A DNA stretch of 64,000 nt, from NCBI GenBank assembly GCA_023442465.1, contig JAEZZQ010000016.1:186001-250000 (forward strand), read 5' to 3'. The notes beneath the pieces are model-generated. The model had not been told where the DNA came from. It was given only the letters and a program-made list of their open reading frames with translations, and did no database searches. This DNA is from Bacillota bacterium. Its GTDB lineage: Bacteria > Bacillota > Clostridia > Lachnospirales > Lachnospiraceae. Shown here piece after piece: positions 34,017-43,093 of this stretch. The first letter of the stretch is position 1. Every line of letters begins with the position of its first letter. The position numbers and the translations under genes were made by a program.

Positions 34017-35485
34017 CCGCGCTCCTTCAGGATATCCCGAATAAGGTCCCTCTCGTCCATCGGATATTTTATCCCTTCTATCTCCTGATAATCCTCGTGT
34101 CCCTTGCCCGCGAGAACTATAATATCTCCCGGCTCTCCATGATCGATCGCATATGCGATCGCCTCTTTTCTATCGCAGACTTCCACATATTTTCCGCCGG
34201 TTCTTCCGATTCCTATCTTAATATCATCTATGATGTCCTGAGGCTTTTCAAATCTGGGATTATCCGAAGTGATAATCGTCAAATCCGCCAGCCTTCCGCT
34301 CACTTCTCCCATTTCATACCGGCGCATCTTCGAACGGTTACCGCCGCATCCGAACAGGCATACCAGCCTGTTGGGTTCATATTCCTTTAAGGTGCTCAAC
34401 AGACTCTCCAGGCTCATCGCATTATGTGCATAGTCTATGATCAGCGTAAATTCGTCGGACACCTTTACCATCTCTATTCTGCCCTTTACCCTCGCTTCCA
34501 TAAAGGCTTTTCTTATCGCCTCTGCCTCTACGCCGAAATGCCTGCAAATGGCAATCGCCGTAAGCGCGTTGTAGGCGCTGAACCTTCCGGGATTGATCAC
34601 CTCCACCGTAAAGTCCATAAGCCCTTTCACATCGAAGAGTATGCCCAACTCTCCCGGCCTCTTAATAAGCGATAAGTTCTGCGCTCTCAGATCCGCCGCT
34701 TCATCGAAGCCGTAAGTTTCTATCGCGCAGGTATGATTCTTCGTCACTTCTTTCCAGTGAGAATCATCCCTATTCACGATGCCCACGCGGCATTGCCTGA
34801 AAAGGAGCGCCTTACATTCCAAATATTCTTCAAAATCCGCATGTTCATCCTGACCGATATGGTCCGGCTCTAAATTGGTAAATATCCCCAAGTCAAAAGT
34901 GAAGCCCTGCGTTCTATGGAGCTTAAACCCTTGAGAAGACGCCTCCATAACGACAACGTCGCAGCCGGCATCCGCCATTTGCCTGAAATATTGCTGTATC
35001 AGGTAGGATTCCGGCGTAGTATTGAGCGAATGCAGTCTCGTCGTGCCGATGATCACCTCGATGGTCCCTATAAGACCTACCCTATACCCCGCATTTTCCA
35101 GGATGGCTTTCACCAGATATGAGGTCGTGGTCTTACCCTTCGTTCCGGTAATTCCGATGACTTTCATCTGCTGCGCAGGATTGCCGAACCAAGCCGCCGA
35201 TAAAAATGCCAAAGCATAGCGGGTATCCGCCACTTTAATTATCGTAGTTCCCAACTCCTGTGGAACTTCTACGTCTTTTTCCACAACAAGAACTCTGGCG
35301 CCTTTCCTTGCAGCCTCTTTTGCAAAATCATGGCCATCTGCCTTGGCTCCAGAAATGCAGACGAACAAGCACCCTTGTGTTACTTTACGGGAATCATAAA
35401 CCAGCGCATCGACGCTTCCTTCCACCTTCCCCATCCGACATTCATATTCCAGCTTTTCCAGCAATTTTCCCAGTTCCATCATCAT
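33989..35485 (-). CDS. murE: UDP-MurNAc-tripeptide synthetase MurE (meso-DAP type)
   Basis: MurE adds the third amino acid to the peptidoglycan stem peptide. The 498-residue protein has the P-loop GTKGKTTTSYLV, the carbamylated-lysine region, and the substrate-selecting motif DNPR in TSDNPRFEKPQ, which marks meso-diaminopimelate rather than lysine enzymes. It heads an operon with priA, with an overlapping start, instead of sitting between the PBPs and mraY in the dcw cluster. The GAGGG site precedes three consecutive ATG codons, so the exact first codon is ambiguous. Confidence 0.95.
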   Translation of the reverse strand: MMMELGKLLEKLEYECRMGKVEGSVDALVYDSRKVTQGCLFVCISGAKADGHDFAKEAARKGARVLVVEKDVEVPQELGTTIIKVADTRYALAFLSAAWFGNPAQQMKVIGITGTKGKTTTSYLVKAILENAGYRVGLIGTIEVIIGTTRLHSLNTTPESYLIQQYFRQMADAGCDVVVMEASSQGFKLHRTQGFTFDLGIFTNLEPDHIGQDEHADFEEYLECKALLFRQCRVGIVNRDDSHWKEVTKNHTCAIETYGFDEAADLRAQNLSLIKRPGELGILFDVKGLMDFTVEVINPGRFSAYNALTAIAICRHFGVEAEAIRKAFMEARVKGRIEMVKVSDEFTLIIDYAHNAMSLESLLSTLKEYEPNRLVCLFGCGGNRSKMRRYEMGEVSGRLADLTIITSDNPRFEKPQDIIDDIKIGIGRTGGKYVEVCDRKEAIAYAIDHGEPGDIIVLAGKGHEDYQEIEGIKYPMDERDLIRDILKERGWKENMQTS

Positions 35486-35505
35486 TTTCCCTCTTTTCTT
35501 TTAAA

Positions 35506-35534
35506 AGAATAGCATGGATATTCACTTTTTTCAA
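35506..35534 (-). promoter_or_regulatory. Promoter of the murE-priA operon
   Basis: TTGAAA (35529-35534) and TATTCT (35506-35511) with 17-bp spacing and a TGC extension lie 20 bp upstream of the ATG. The repeat copy B begins 38 bp further upstream. Confidence 0.65.
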
Positions 35535-35571
35535 CTTCTGCCCTTAAGTCTTACCCTTAATAAAAGCATTT

Positions 35572-35706
35572 CGTTACTGTTCACGCAGTAGCTTAACACT
35601 TGCTGTTAAGCTACGTAAGAACGTGATTCAAGAGATGATTTCTGCTTCGCAGAGCGAATTTAAATGCAGAAATCATGCGTTACTGAGAACGGAGTGAACA
35701 GTAACG
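35572..35706. mobile_element. MITE-like repeat, family 1, copy B
   Basis: This 135-bp element has perfect 13-bp terminal inverted repeats CGTTACTGTTCAC/GTGAACAGTAACG. Inside are an 11-bp hairpin (GTAGCTTAACA with TGTTAAGCTAC) and a second pairing GATTTCTGC/GCAGAAATC. No coding capacity was seen. Flanks GCATTT and TACTTT show no target duplication. It occupies the gap between the PfkB kinase and the murE promoter. Confidence 0.75.
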
Positions 35707-35840
35707 TACTTTCAAAAAGGTTTATACTTAATTTATTTTTTTTAAATAATTTGAACACACATTCTTCACATATAAGCCTTATAGTATTAATCAAGATAGT
35801 TGAAAACTCACTATCTCCCCCCCCTCATAAGAAAATGCGA

Positions 35841-35867
35841 AAAGGTCCGGTAACCCCGGACTTTTTT
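35841..35867 (-). terminator. Terminator after the recJ-pfkB operon
   Basis: A GTCCGG/CCGGAC stem has T runs on both strands (TTTTTT on plus, TTTT on minus) and lies about 55 bp beyond the PfkB stop. Confidence 0.75.
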
Positions 35868-35919
35868 GCAATAGAAAAATGCACACTTTTGTTCCATTCT
35901 CCGGTTCTTTATCATTCCT

Positions 35920-36849
35920 TCAATCTTTCTTCTCAATCTGCACTTTATCAAGCAATTCTTTCGAAAGTCCCAACACAATCTCTCCGCTTTGGAACGTAGC
36001 CGCACTGGATGCTGCCGTTGCTGCCGCCCTCTTCAAGGAGGAAAAGTCATCCTCACCTTCCAATATGGACATCGCATAGGAAGCCACCACGCTGTCGCCG
36101 CATCCTACTGTGTTTACCGCCTTCACCGAAGGTGCCTTAGCCCATAATACACCCTCCTTAGAAACGGATAGCAGCCCTTTCCCTCCCATGGAGACCACTA
36201 CCTTTGCAATTCCTTCTTCGCACAGTTTTCTTGCCGCATCAGCAATATCCTCTATATCTGTTAGTTTATGCCCTACCAGATATTCCAGTTCCTTCTGATT
36301 AGGCTTTATCATGTAAGGGCAAGACTCTATGCCGAAGCGAAGTGCTTCTCCGCTTGTATCCAGTATACAGATTTTTTTATACTCATTTCCAATTTTAATC
36401 AGCCTTTTATAAATATCAGTGCATATCCCTCTGGCTACGCTGCCCGAGAGCACGACCAACTCGCATTCCTTTATTGCTTCTTCATAGCCTTTTACGAATA
36501 GTTCCAATTCTTCATCGGATACCTCCGGTCCCGGCTCCAAAAGCTCTGTCACATAACCATCCCCGGCAAGAACGTTTATATTGCTCCTCGTCTCTCCCGC
36601 CACCTTGGTAAAACGGCAGTCTGCTCCTATGCTTTTCATATAGTCTTCGATAAACAGCCCCGTATAGCCGCCCAGCAGTCCGCATGTTATAACAGGATGC
36701 CCGCACTGCCTCAGTATCTTCGCCACGTTAACACCTTTTCCCCCTGCAATATTCTGTGCTGTCTCGATACGGTTAACCTGCCCAAGAATCAGAGAGTCTG
36801 TCGTATATGTCTTGTCCACTGCCGGATTCAATGTTACCGTCAAAATCAT
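35920..36849 (-). CDS. PfkB-family hexose kinase (1-phosphofructokinase / tagatose-6-phosphate kinase type)
   Basis: This ribokinase-fold sugar-phosphate kinase of 309 residues starts with the FruK/LacC pattern MILTVTLNPAVDKTY, has the glycine-rich GGKGVNVAKILRQ signature, and ends with NTVGCGDSVVASYAM containing the catalytic Asp. FruK and LacC enzymes cannot be separated reliably by eye. There is no PTS or sugar operon beside it; it follows recJ by 23 bp, so it may serve a general role. An AGAGGA site precedes the ATG. Confidence 0.85.
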   Translation of the reverse strand: MILTVTLNPAVDKTYTTDSLILGQVNRIETAQNIAGGKGVNVAKILRQCGHPVITCGLLGGYTGLFIEDYMKSIGADCRFTKVAGETRSNINVLAGDGYVTELLEPGPEVSDEELELFVKGYEEAIKECELVVLSGSVARGICTDIYKRLIKIGNEYKKICILDTSGEALRFGIESCPYMIKPNQKELEYLVGHKLTDIEDIADAARKLCEEGIAKVVVSMGGKGLLSVSKEGVLWAKAPSVKAVNTVGCGDSVVASYAMSILEGEDDFSSLKRAAATAASSAATFQSGEIVLGLSKELLDKVQIEKKD

Positions 36850-36872
36850 AGTCTTCCTCTTTCTTATTTTCC

Positions 36873-38639
36873 TTATTTGTAGTTTTGCAGAACAATCTGG
36901 ATGCTTTCCTTGCCTGCATAGCTGTTGATGGATGGGTAATAGGTAATGCTTATGGGGATATCCCCTCTTCCGCCCTCAAGCATCCTCACTATGTTCTCTT
37001 TCCCTGCCTGCGCAGATAGAAACTCATGAAACTTGTCTAAGTCTCCGAAGTATACCATCTCATAGGAACCGCCTTCTTCATCGCGTACGTTGTATTTGCC
37101 TACATTCTGATTCTTTCCCATTATTCTTGCATTTATAATATGTACATTCTTCTGGGCAAAAACCGGCTTACTGTTTCCTACACCGAAGGGCTCCAATAGC
37201 CCCAGTTCTCCGATGCGTTCCTTAGTAAGATAAGAAAACGGCATCGCCGCATCGATATGCACCTTCTCCTCAAAATCTTCCTCGGTCAAACGGCAGGCTT
37301 CGTTTATTTTTCTCCGGAAGCTTTCCACATTTCCTTCCTCCATGGAAAGTCCCGCCGCCATTTTGTGTCCGCCGTATTTCGTAAAATATTCCTTGCAGGC
37401 CGTCATCTCCTCATACATATGATAGCCTTCGATGGAGCGTCCTGAGCCCTTCACGCCATCCTCGCCCTTGGTGAGCACGAAGACGGGCCTTCCGTACTGC
37501 TCCCGCAGACGTCCCGCTATGATTCCGGCAAGGCTTTCGTGACATTCCGGAAGATAGACGACAAGGACCTTATCTTTCTTCCAGTCAGTCTTCTCAATAC
37601 ATTCTATTGCTTCTCCCGTTCCTTTTAAGGTCATTTCCTTCCGGCTATCGTTTAAATCCTTCAATTCGGCAGCGATTTTTACCGCTTCCGAACGGCTCCT
37701 GCTGCTAAACAGAGAGAGTGCCCTCTTAGCGGTATCCAGCCGTCCCGTGGCATTGATACAAGGCCCCAGTACGAAACCTATATGATAGGCCGATATCGTT
37801 TTACCCTCCAGCCCGCATACCTCTATCAATGCCTTTAGCCCTTGGTTCCTTGTATGCTGCATATTTTGAAGTCCGCACTTTACAATAATACGGTTCTCAT
37901 CTCTCAGCTCCATCACATCGCAGACGGTCGCAAAAGCAGCGATTTCCAAAAGCTCTTCCATGATTTCCATCTCATCTTTCGGATGGAGGGAAGAAAATAA
38001 AGCTTGTACCACCTTGTATGCTACAACGCCTCCGCACACATTCTTATACGGGTAACCACACGCCTCCTGCTTAGGATTCACTACCGCATCTGCTTCCGGA
38101 AGGATATAAATCCGCCTTCCATCCTCCTCTTCATAAGGAATCTCATGGTGGTCGGTAATGATCACTCTCATCCCCAGCTCCCTGGCATAGCTCACCTGCG
38201 AAGCTGCTGCAATACCGTTATCACACGTAATAATTGTATCAATACCATCATTATGTGCTTCTTCAATCAAAGAATCGTTCAGACCGTAGCCGTCCTTTAT
38301 CCTGTGAGGGATTACCGTATCCACGTTTCCGCCGCAGGCGGCTATCCCCCGCAGAAGAATATAGGAGGAGCATATCCCGTCCGCATCGTAATCTCCGATC
38401 ACACGGATTCTCACCCCCTCCTTTATTTTATCGCAAAGCAGTGCTACCGCCTTATCCATATCCTTAAGAAGCCCCGGCGTATACATGTCTTGTCTGCCGC
38501 CCTTTAGATACTTTCTTATCTCTTCTTCCTCTATAATATCCCTATTTCGTATGATCCTCGCTAATACCGGGTCTATACTATATTTTTCCGCTATTTTATT
38601 AAAATCGGCTTTTTTCGCCGATACGAACCACTGTGCCAT
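36873..38639 (-). CDS. recJ: Single-stranded-DNA exonuclease RecJ
   Basis: RecJ is a 5'-3' single-strand exonuclease of recombination and mismatch repair. From the chosen start the protein is 588 residues, within family range. DHH motifs are visible: GDYDADGICSSYI, CDNGIAAA, ITDHHEIPYE and NPKQ, followed by the DHHA1 motif GGHKMAAGLSM and an OB-fold. The ATG at 38637-38639 has AAGGAG upstream; the ORF could extend 18 codons but that runs into a terminator hairpin. Confidence 0.93.
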   Translation of the reverse strand: MAQWFVSAKKADFNKIAEKYSIDPVLARIIRNRDIIEEEEIRKYLKGGRQDMYTPGLLKDMDKAVALLCDKIKEGVRIRVIGDYDADGICSSYILLRGIAACGGNVDTVIPHRIKDGYGLNDSLIEEAHNDGIDTIITCDNGIAAASQVSYARELGMRVIITDHHEIPYEEEDGRRIYILPEADAVVNPKQEACGYPYKNVCGGVVAYKVVQALFSSLHPKDEMEIMEELLEIAAFATVCDVMELRDENRIIVKCGLQNMQHTRNQGLKALIEVCGLEGKTISAYHIGFVLGPCINATGRLDTAKRALSLFSSRSRSEAVKIAAELKDLNDSRKEMTLKGTGEAIECIEKTDWKKDKVLVVYLPECHESLAGIIAGRLREQYGRPVFVLTKGEDGVKGSGRSIEGYHMYEEMTACKEYFTKYGGHKMAAGLSMEEGNVESFRRKINEACRLTEEDFEEKVHIDAAMPFSYLTKERIGELGLLEPFGVGNSKPVFAQKNVHIINARIMGKNQNVGKYNVRDEEGGSYEMVYFGDLDKFHEFLSAQAGKENIVRMLEGGRGDIPISITYYPSINSYAGKESIQIVLQNYK

Positions 38640-38678
38640 AAAACTGCTCCTTCGCAGCCGGCAGCGTTGCCAATACTT

Positions 38679-38711
38679 AAAAAGGCGGTACAACCCAACA
38701 GTTATACCGCC
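38679..38711 (-). terminator. Intrinsic terminator after secDF
   Basis: A 7-bp GC-rich stem GGCGGTA/TACCGCC is followed on the minus strand by five T residues. It separates secDF from recJ. Confidence 0.8.
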
Positions 38712-38732
38712 ATAAGTATCCGTTTTGCCGGA

Positions 38733-40892
38733 TTATTTTGCTTTTGCTTTCTTCACTATTTTGGTACGGAATATATACCACATCGCTCCCGAGAGGCAGA
38801 TGGAGGAATAAGCTCCGCATACAGTACCTACCATAAGCGGGAGTGCGAACTCCTTGATACTCGTTACGCCAAAGGCGTACAGCGCCAGTATCATCAAAAA
38901 TACAGTTAAGCTAGTGAAAATGCTTCTGGATAATGTCTGTGTGATACTCCTGTTGACCAGTTCTTTCAAATCCACCTTCTTTCCTGCCAAGGCCAGATTC
39001 TCCCTGACACGGTCGAAGATAACGATGGTCGAGTTGATTGAAAAGCCTATAATGGTGAGCACACAAGCTATGAAGGTGCCACCTACCGATATACGCGCCG
39101 CCGCATAGAACACAATAACCACCAAAGCGTCATTTACCAGCGCTAACACGGAGCTTGCTCCGAAACGGATATCCTTGAATCTAAACCAGATATAAATAAG
39201 GATACATACCATCGATATCACCAGTGCAACCACAGCGTCTGACTGCATCTCGCTGCTGATTGCCGAACTGATCGTCTCGGATGTAATCGTACTTTCATCC
39301 ACCGAGAAATTCTCTACCATGGAATCTTTGACGGCCTGCCGTTCCTCCAAGGCCAGAGTCCTCGTCTTAAAGATAACCTGATTGGTATCCGCGACCTTCT
39401 GAGTCTGCACGTTGCCGTCTCCAGTAATATCCTCAATCAGCGGAACGACCTTGCTGTCGATATCAGCAATGGACAAGTCTTCATTGAAAGTAACGTTCGT
39501 GGACGTTCCTCCCACAAACTCAAGGCTATAGTTAAACGCGCTTCCCTTCGTTGTATGGTTAACGCCCATTACAACGAAGCCGCCTACTATAATCACGATG
39601 GAGATAGCAAAGAAAATCATTTTCTTAGATAAGAAATCAATAGTCTTTATCTCTTTTCCAACGCCGTACAGCTTCACATTCTTAAGACCTACCGCATAAC
39701 ATGCATTCATGATCAATTTTGTAACAAAGAGGGCGGTAAACATAGATAAAACAATACCTAACGCTAAGGTCTGCGCAAAGCCCTTTACCGTACCTGAACC
39801 CTTTAGTCCCAGAACAATGGCCGCAATAAGAGTGGTAATATTACTGTCGATAATCGCAGGCATCGCCCTTTCAAAACCGATTTTAATAGAGGTCGGAATC
39901 GTCTTGCCGGTAGCCAGCTCTTCTCTGATCCTGGCGAAAATAATAACATTGGCATCCACCGCCATACCGATGGATAGAATAATACCTGCAATACCCGGCA
40001 GGGTCAATGTAATTTCAAAAGCATTCAAAAGTACTACAATGAGTGCTGTATAAATTGCAAGTGCCAGACTGGCTGCCGCGCCCATCACATAATATACGAC
40101 TACCATAAATACGACTACCATAACGAAGCCGACAGCGCCTGCCTTTAAGCTCGTGCTGATAGCCTCCGAGCCTAACTGTGCGCCTACCACATTGGAGCGA
40201 AGTTCTTCCAGCTGCAGCTTCAATCCACCGATACGAATGGTAGAAGCCAGATTCTCAGCCTCCTCATAGGAAGACATACCCGTAATCACCGCTTGTCCGT
40301 CCGTAATCTCTGCTTGTACAGCCGGGCTGCTGATAATTGCATCATCATAGATGATATAGATAATATCGTGGGTAGGATAAGCCGCCTTCGTTGCCGCAGC
40401 GAACTTTTCCTTTCCTTCGCTCGTCATAGTGAGCTGTACGACGAACTGGCTGTTCCCCATGCTGTCCTGCTGGCTTCCTGCCTCCGCATTGGCGATATCG
40501 GTACCGGACAGAACTTCTTCATTAGCAGAATTCATAAATACGAGGGAACCCGGCTTGCCAAGCTCCTCTAAGATGGCATGTTCATCGGAAACGCCCGGAA
40601 TCTCAATGTTTATTCTATCCGCACCTTCCTTATACACTTGTGCCTCCGTGCTGTAGTTCTCCACACGCTTCTGTAACTTGTAGATGGTATCCGCCATATC
40701 CTCATCAGTAGGAGTTTCATCTCCTACTACCTGATAGGTTATGCTCACGCCGCCCGCGAGGTCCAGGCCGAGCTTGATGCCTGAGGCTGCTCCGGCCTTT
40801 TCGGTTCCTATGCCTTCCACCGCCGTAAAGGTAAGTCCGGCAAGCGCCAAAACCATTACAAGTAAAATAATGACCGCTTTTCTCTTCTTCAT
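38733..40892 (-). CDS. secDF: Fused protein translocase subunit SecDF
   Basis: SecD and SecF use the proton gradient to help pull secreted proteins through SecYEG. Here they form a single 719-residue chain of about 12 membrane helices. The SecD half has the N-terminal helix, the LGLDLAGGVSITYQV motif, a periplasmic domain and GMAVDANVIIFARIREEL. The SecF half starts near residue 420 with FVGGTSTNVTF and ends with IGFSINSTIVIFDRVRENL. GGAGAT precedes the ATG. It follows the SCIFF maturase by 18 bp, as in many clostridia. Confidence 0.95.
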   Translation of the reverse strand: MKKRKAVIILLVMVLALAGLTFTAVEGIGTEKAGAASGIKLGLDLAGGVSITYQVVGDETPTDEDMADTIYKLQKRVENYSTEAQVYKEGADRINIEIPGVSDEHAILEELGKPGSLVFMNSANEEVLSGTDIANAEAGSQQDSMGNSQFVVQLTMTSEGKEKFAAATKAAYPTHDIIYIIYDDAIISSPAVQAEITDGQAVITGMSSYEEAENLASTIRIGGLKLQLEELRSNVVGAQLGSEAISTSLKAGAVGFVMVVVFMVVVYYVMGAAASLALAIYTALIVVLLNAFEITLTLPGIAGIILSIGMAVDANVIIFARIREELATGKTIPTSIKIGFERAMPAIIDSNITTLIAAIVLGLKGSGTVKGFAQTLALGIVLSMFTALFVTKLIMNACYAVGLKNVKLYGVGKEIKTIDFLSKKMIFFAISIVIIVGGFVVMGVNHTTKGSAFNYSLEFVGGTSTNVTFNEDLSIADIDSKVVPLIEDITGDGNVQTQKVADTNQVIFKTRTLALEERQAVKDSMVENFSVDESTITSETISSAISSEMQSDAVVALVISMVCILIYIWFRFKDIRFGASSVLALVNDALVVIVFYAAARISVGGTFIACVLTIIGFSINSTIVIFDRVRENLALAGKKVDLKELVNRSITQTLSRSIFTSLTVFLMILALYAFGVTSIKEFALPLMVGTVCGAYSSICLSGAMWYIFRTKIVKKAKAK

Positions 40893-40910
40893 CTTCTTAT
40901 TATCTCCTTT

Positions 40911-42296
40911 TTACTCAGCCAATGCTGCTTTTATCATAATAGCGCATTCTATGCGCTTTCTTTGCAGTTCACAGCCCAAATCGTAGACGTCATTTATGTC
41001 GCCTTTAAAATTGTAAGAATTCGCCGCACAGCCTCCGCTGCAATAGAACTTGGCAAAACACTCCTTACACTTATCCTTTGAGTAAACGTTGCAGGTCTTA
41101 AATTCTTCTTTAATATCAGTGCGGACAACACCTTTATCCACATTTCCCATCAAAAATTCTTCCTGCCCCACGAATTGATGACAGGGATACAAATCTCCCC
41201 ATGGAGTCACAGCCAGATATTCCGTACCGGAACCGCAGCCGGACAAACGTTTCGCCACACATGGTCCGCCTTCCAGATCCACCATAAAGTGGAAGAAATT
41301 AACCGGCTTTCCCGCCCTTCTTCTCTCCAGCAAATCCAGTGCGAGCTTGTCATATTCGGCAAACAACCTGTCCAGATCCTCCTCCCGAAGTGCATAATCC
41401 TCCTCCGGCTTCGCCACTACCGGCTCCACCGATATTTGCTCAAAGCCCAGGTCTGCAAGGTGGGCCACATCTTCAGAAAAGTCCTGATTGTTTCTTGTAA
41501 AAGTACCTCTCACGTAGTAGTTCATCTGTTCCCTGCTCTGCGCGAGCTTCTTAAACTTAGGAACAATCTCCTCATAGCTTCCTTGTCCGCCTCTGTGGGG
41601 ACGCATCTTGTCGTTCGTACTCTTTCTTCCGTCGATACTGAGCACTACATTGCTCATTTCCTTATTGACGAAGTCCATGACCTCGTCATTTAATAAGACG
41701 CCGTTGGTCGTAAGGGTAAAACGGAATTTCTTATGATTTGCTTCCTCCAGACTTCGTCCGTAACTTACCAGATCCTTCACCACCTGCCAGTTCATGAGAG
41801 GCTCTCCTCCAAAGAAATCCACCTCCAGATTGATGCGGTTCCCTGAATTAGCCACCAGAAAGTCAAGCGCCTTCTTTCCCGTCTCAAAGCTCATAAGCGC
41901 CCGTCTTCCATGATACTCTCCTTCTTCTGCAAAGCAATACTTGCAGGCGAGGTTACAGTCATGAGCTATATGCAGGCAAAGCGCTTTTACTACCGTCTCC
42001 CGGTTCTTAAAATCTCCGATATATTTTTCGTAGATATCCGGCGCATACAAAATCCCTTCCGCCTTCAAAGCCAGAATTTCCTCCAGAGCCTCTTTTATCT
42101 CCTCTTCTCCATAAGGAAGAATCTCCTCATTTAAAGCTGCCCTTGTAAGCGAATTGACATCCTCCGGCGTTCCTTCTTCCAGCAATTTCTCCACTATCTT
42201 CATTAAATCATAAACAATGTCGTCTACCACATGCACTGCTCCGCTGTTCACATCCAGCACGATGTTGTATCCATTGTTCTTATACTGATGTATCAC
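40911..42296 (-). CDS. scfB: SCIFF maturase, radical SAM/SPASM thioether-forming enzyme
   Basis: This enzyme installs Cys-to-Thr thioether crosslinks in the SCIFF peptide encoded just upstream (family knowledge). The protein has the radical SAM motif CNLACKYC near residue 102, the FFGGEPLMNW segment, and a C-terminal SPASM region rich in cysteine (CHQF, CNVYSKDKCKECFAKFYCSGGCAANS, CELQ). The N-terminus IHQYKNNGYNIVLDVNSGAV resembles the RiPP-recognition region. I chose the GTG at 42294-42296 with AAAGGA upstream; an in-frame TTG at 42347 lies beside a hairpin with no ribosome site. Confidence 0.95.
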   Translation of the reverse strand: MIHQYKNNGYNIVLDVNSGAVHVVDDIVYDLMKIVEKLLEEGTPEDVNSLTRAALNEEILPYGEEEIKEALEEILALKAEGILYAPDIYEKYIGDFKNRETVVKALCLHIAHDCNLACKYCFAEEGEYHGRRALMSFETGKKALDFLVANSGNRINLEVDFFGGEPLMNWQVVKDLVSYGRSLEEANHKKFRFTLTTNGVLLNDEVMDFVNKEMSNVVLSIDGRKSTNDKMRPHRGGQGSYEEIVPKFKKLAQSREQMNYYVRGTFTRNNQDFSEDVAHLADLGFEQISVEPVVAKPEEDYALREEDLDRLFAEYDKLALDLLERRRAGKPVNFFHFMVDLEGGPCVAKRLSGCGSGTEYLAVTPWGDLYPCHQFVGQEEFLMGNVDKGVVRTDIKEEFKTCNVYSKDKCKECFAKFYCSGGCAANSYNFKGDINDVYDLGCELQRKRIECAIMIKAALAE

Positions 42297-42357
42297 TTCG
42301 TTATTTCCTTTCTTAGTTCCAACTGCTTCTATCCGCTTTTCATACAAAACGTATAAT

Positions 42358-42381
42358 AAGCAGCGATTTACATCGCTGCTT
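42358..42381 (-). promoter_or_regulatory. Hairpin between the SCIFF peptide and its maturase
   Basis: AAGCAGCGAT and ATCGCTGCTT form a 10-bp stem with a four-base loop. The T run is weak, so it could be a partial terminator or RNA-stability element that sets peptide-to-enzyme ratio. Confidence 0.6.
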
Positions 42382-42404
42382 ACAAAAACCTGTGATCCCT
42401 TAGC

Positions 42405-42548
42405 TTATTTCACCTTCTCGCAACTCTGATTACCAACGGTGCAAGATGTCTTACAAGCTGACTGGCAAGATGTCTGACACTCTCCGCACCCGCCTTTTTT
42501 CATGGATTCTTTATAATCTCTCGTGCTTAATGTCTTAATATGTTTCAT
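42405..42548 (-). CDS. scfA: SCIFF ribosomally made peptide precursor
   Basis: This 47-residue peptide is the six-Cys-in-forty-five precursor. It starts MKHIKTLSTRDYKES and has cysteines at positions 21, 24, 28, 32, 36 and 43, with the near-invariant core CGECQTSCQSACKTSC then TVGNQSC. The threonine crosslink partners are present. AAGGAGG precedes the ATG. Its mature function in clostridia is not known; it is almost universally conserved in the class. It is directly upstream of its maturase. Confidence 0.97.
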   Translation of the reverse strand: MKHIKTLSTRDYKESMKKGGCGECQTSCQSACKTSCTVGNQSCEKVK

Positions 42549-42582
42549 AACAAAGCCTCCTTACGTTTCATAAACTTCTTGT

Positions 42583-42591
42583 AGTATAGCA
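42583..42591 (-). promoter_or_regulatory. Extended -10 promoter of scfA
   Basis: TGCTATACT lies 34 bp upstream of the scfA start codon, downstream of the TIGR04086-type gene. No good -35 is visible. Confidence 0.45.
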
Positions 42592-42622
42592 TAAATTATT
42601 CATAAGGAAAAGCATTTTTTTT

Positions 42623-43036
42623 CTAGCTCAGCATCCCGCCTAACATCCCGCTGCCCCCGCATAAAAGAAATACCGTTAAGGCGTTGGAACCCACATCCTG
42701 CAGGCTATGATTCACGATTAAGGAGACCAGCGCAAGCACAGAAAAATACAGCACTCCCATCAAAAGTCCCCACAAAAATTTTCTGTTTCCCATCCGTTTC
42801 CCGGCTATGAATCCCGCCAAAAAGGTTACCGCTATGTAAACTAAAATGATGCAGATATTGACCACCTTCTCCTGAAGGCTGAACCGGTATAGTATCAAAG
42901 CGAGCAAAAGTAAAAGTCCGGCCGTTAAAACATAAGAAAATAGAAGGCATTTCAGCAAAAATATATTATGTAAACTAGTCCCTCCATCCTCCTTCGCATA
43001 TGTGCTTTTTCCTCTTCGCAACCCTATATTTCTCAT
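42623..43036 (-). CDS. TIGR04086-type membrane protein
   Basis: This 137-residue protein has four predicted membrane helices, a Gly-rich FLAGFIAGKRMGNRKFLWGLLMG turn region and a C-terminal FLLCGGSGMLGGML. It matches in length, topology and position the small membrane protein found beside SCIFF genes in clostridia (TIGR04086). Its function is unknown. The tgt and yajC genes that often precede it are absent here; a repeat element lies upstream instead. AAGGGGAT precedes the ATG. Confidence 0.75.
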   Translation of the reverse strand: MRNIGLRRGKSTYAKEDGGTSLHNIFLLKCLLFSYVLTAGLLLLLALILYRFSLQEKVVNICIILVYIAVTFLAGFIAGKRMGNRKFLWGLLMGVLYFSVLALVSLIVNHSLQDVGSNALTVFLLCGGSGMLGGMLS

Positions 43037-43093
43037 ACAAATCCCCTTTCCTTTTTTTCTTCGCTTCCTCTCTCTTTCCCTATGGAATAATGG

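Noticed and set aside
42339..42347. TTG (42345-42347) or out-of-frame ATG (42341-42343) as the SCIFF maturase start
   Set aside because: The ATG is in another frame, and the TTG has no ribosome site next to the hairpin; the GTG at 42294-42296 has AAAGGA and gives the family-typical N-terminus.
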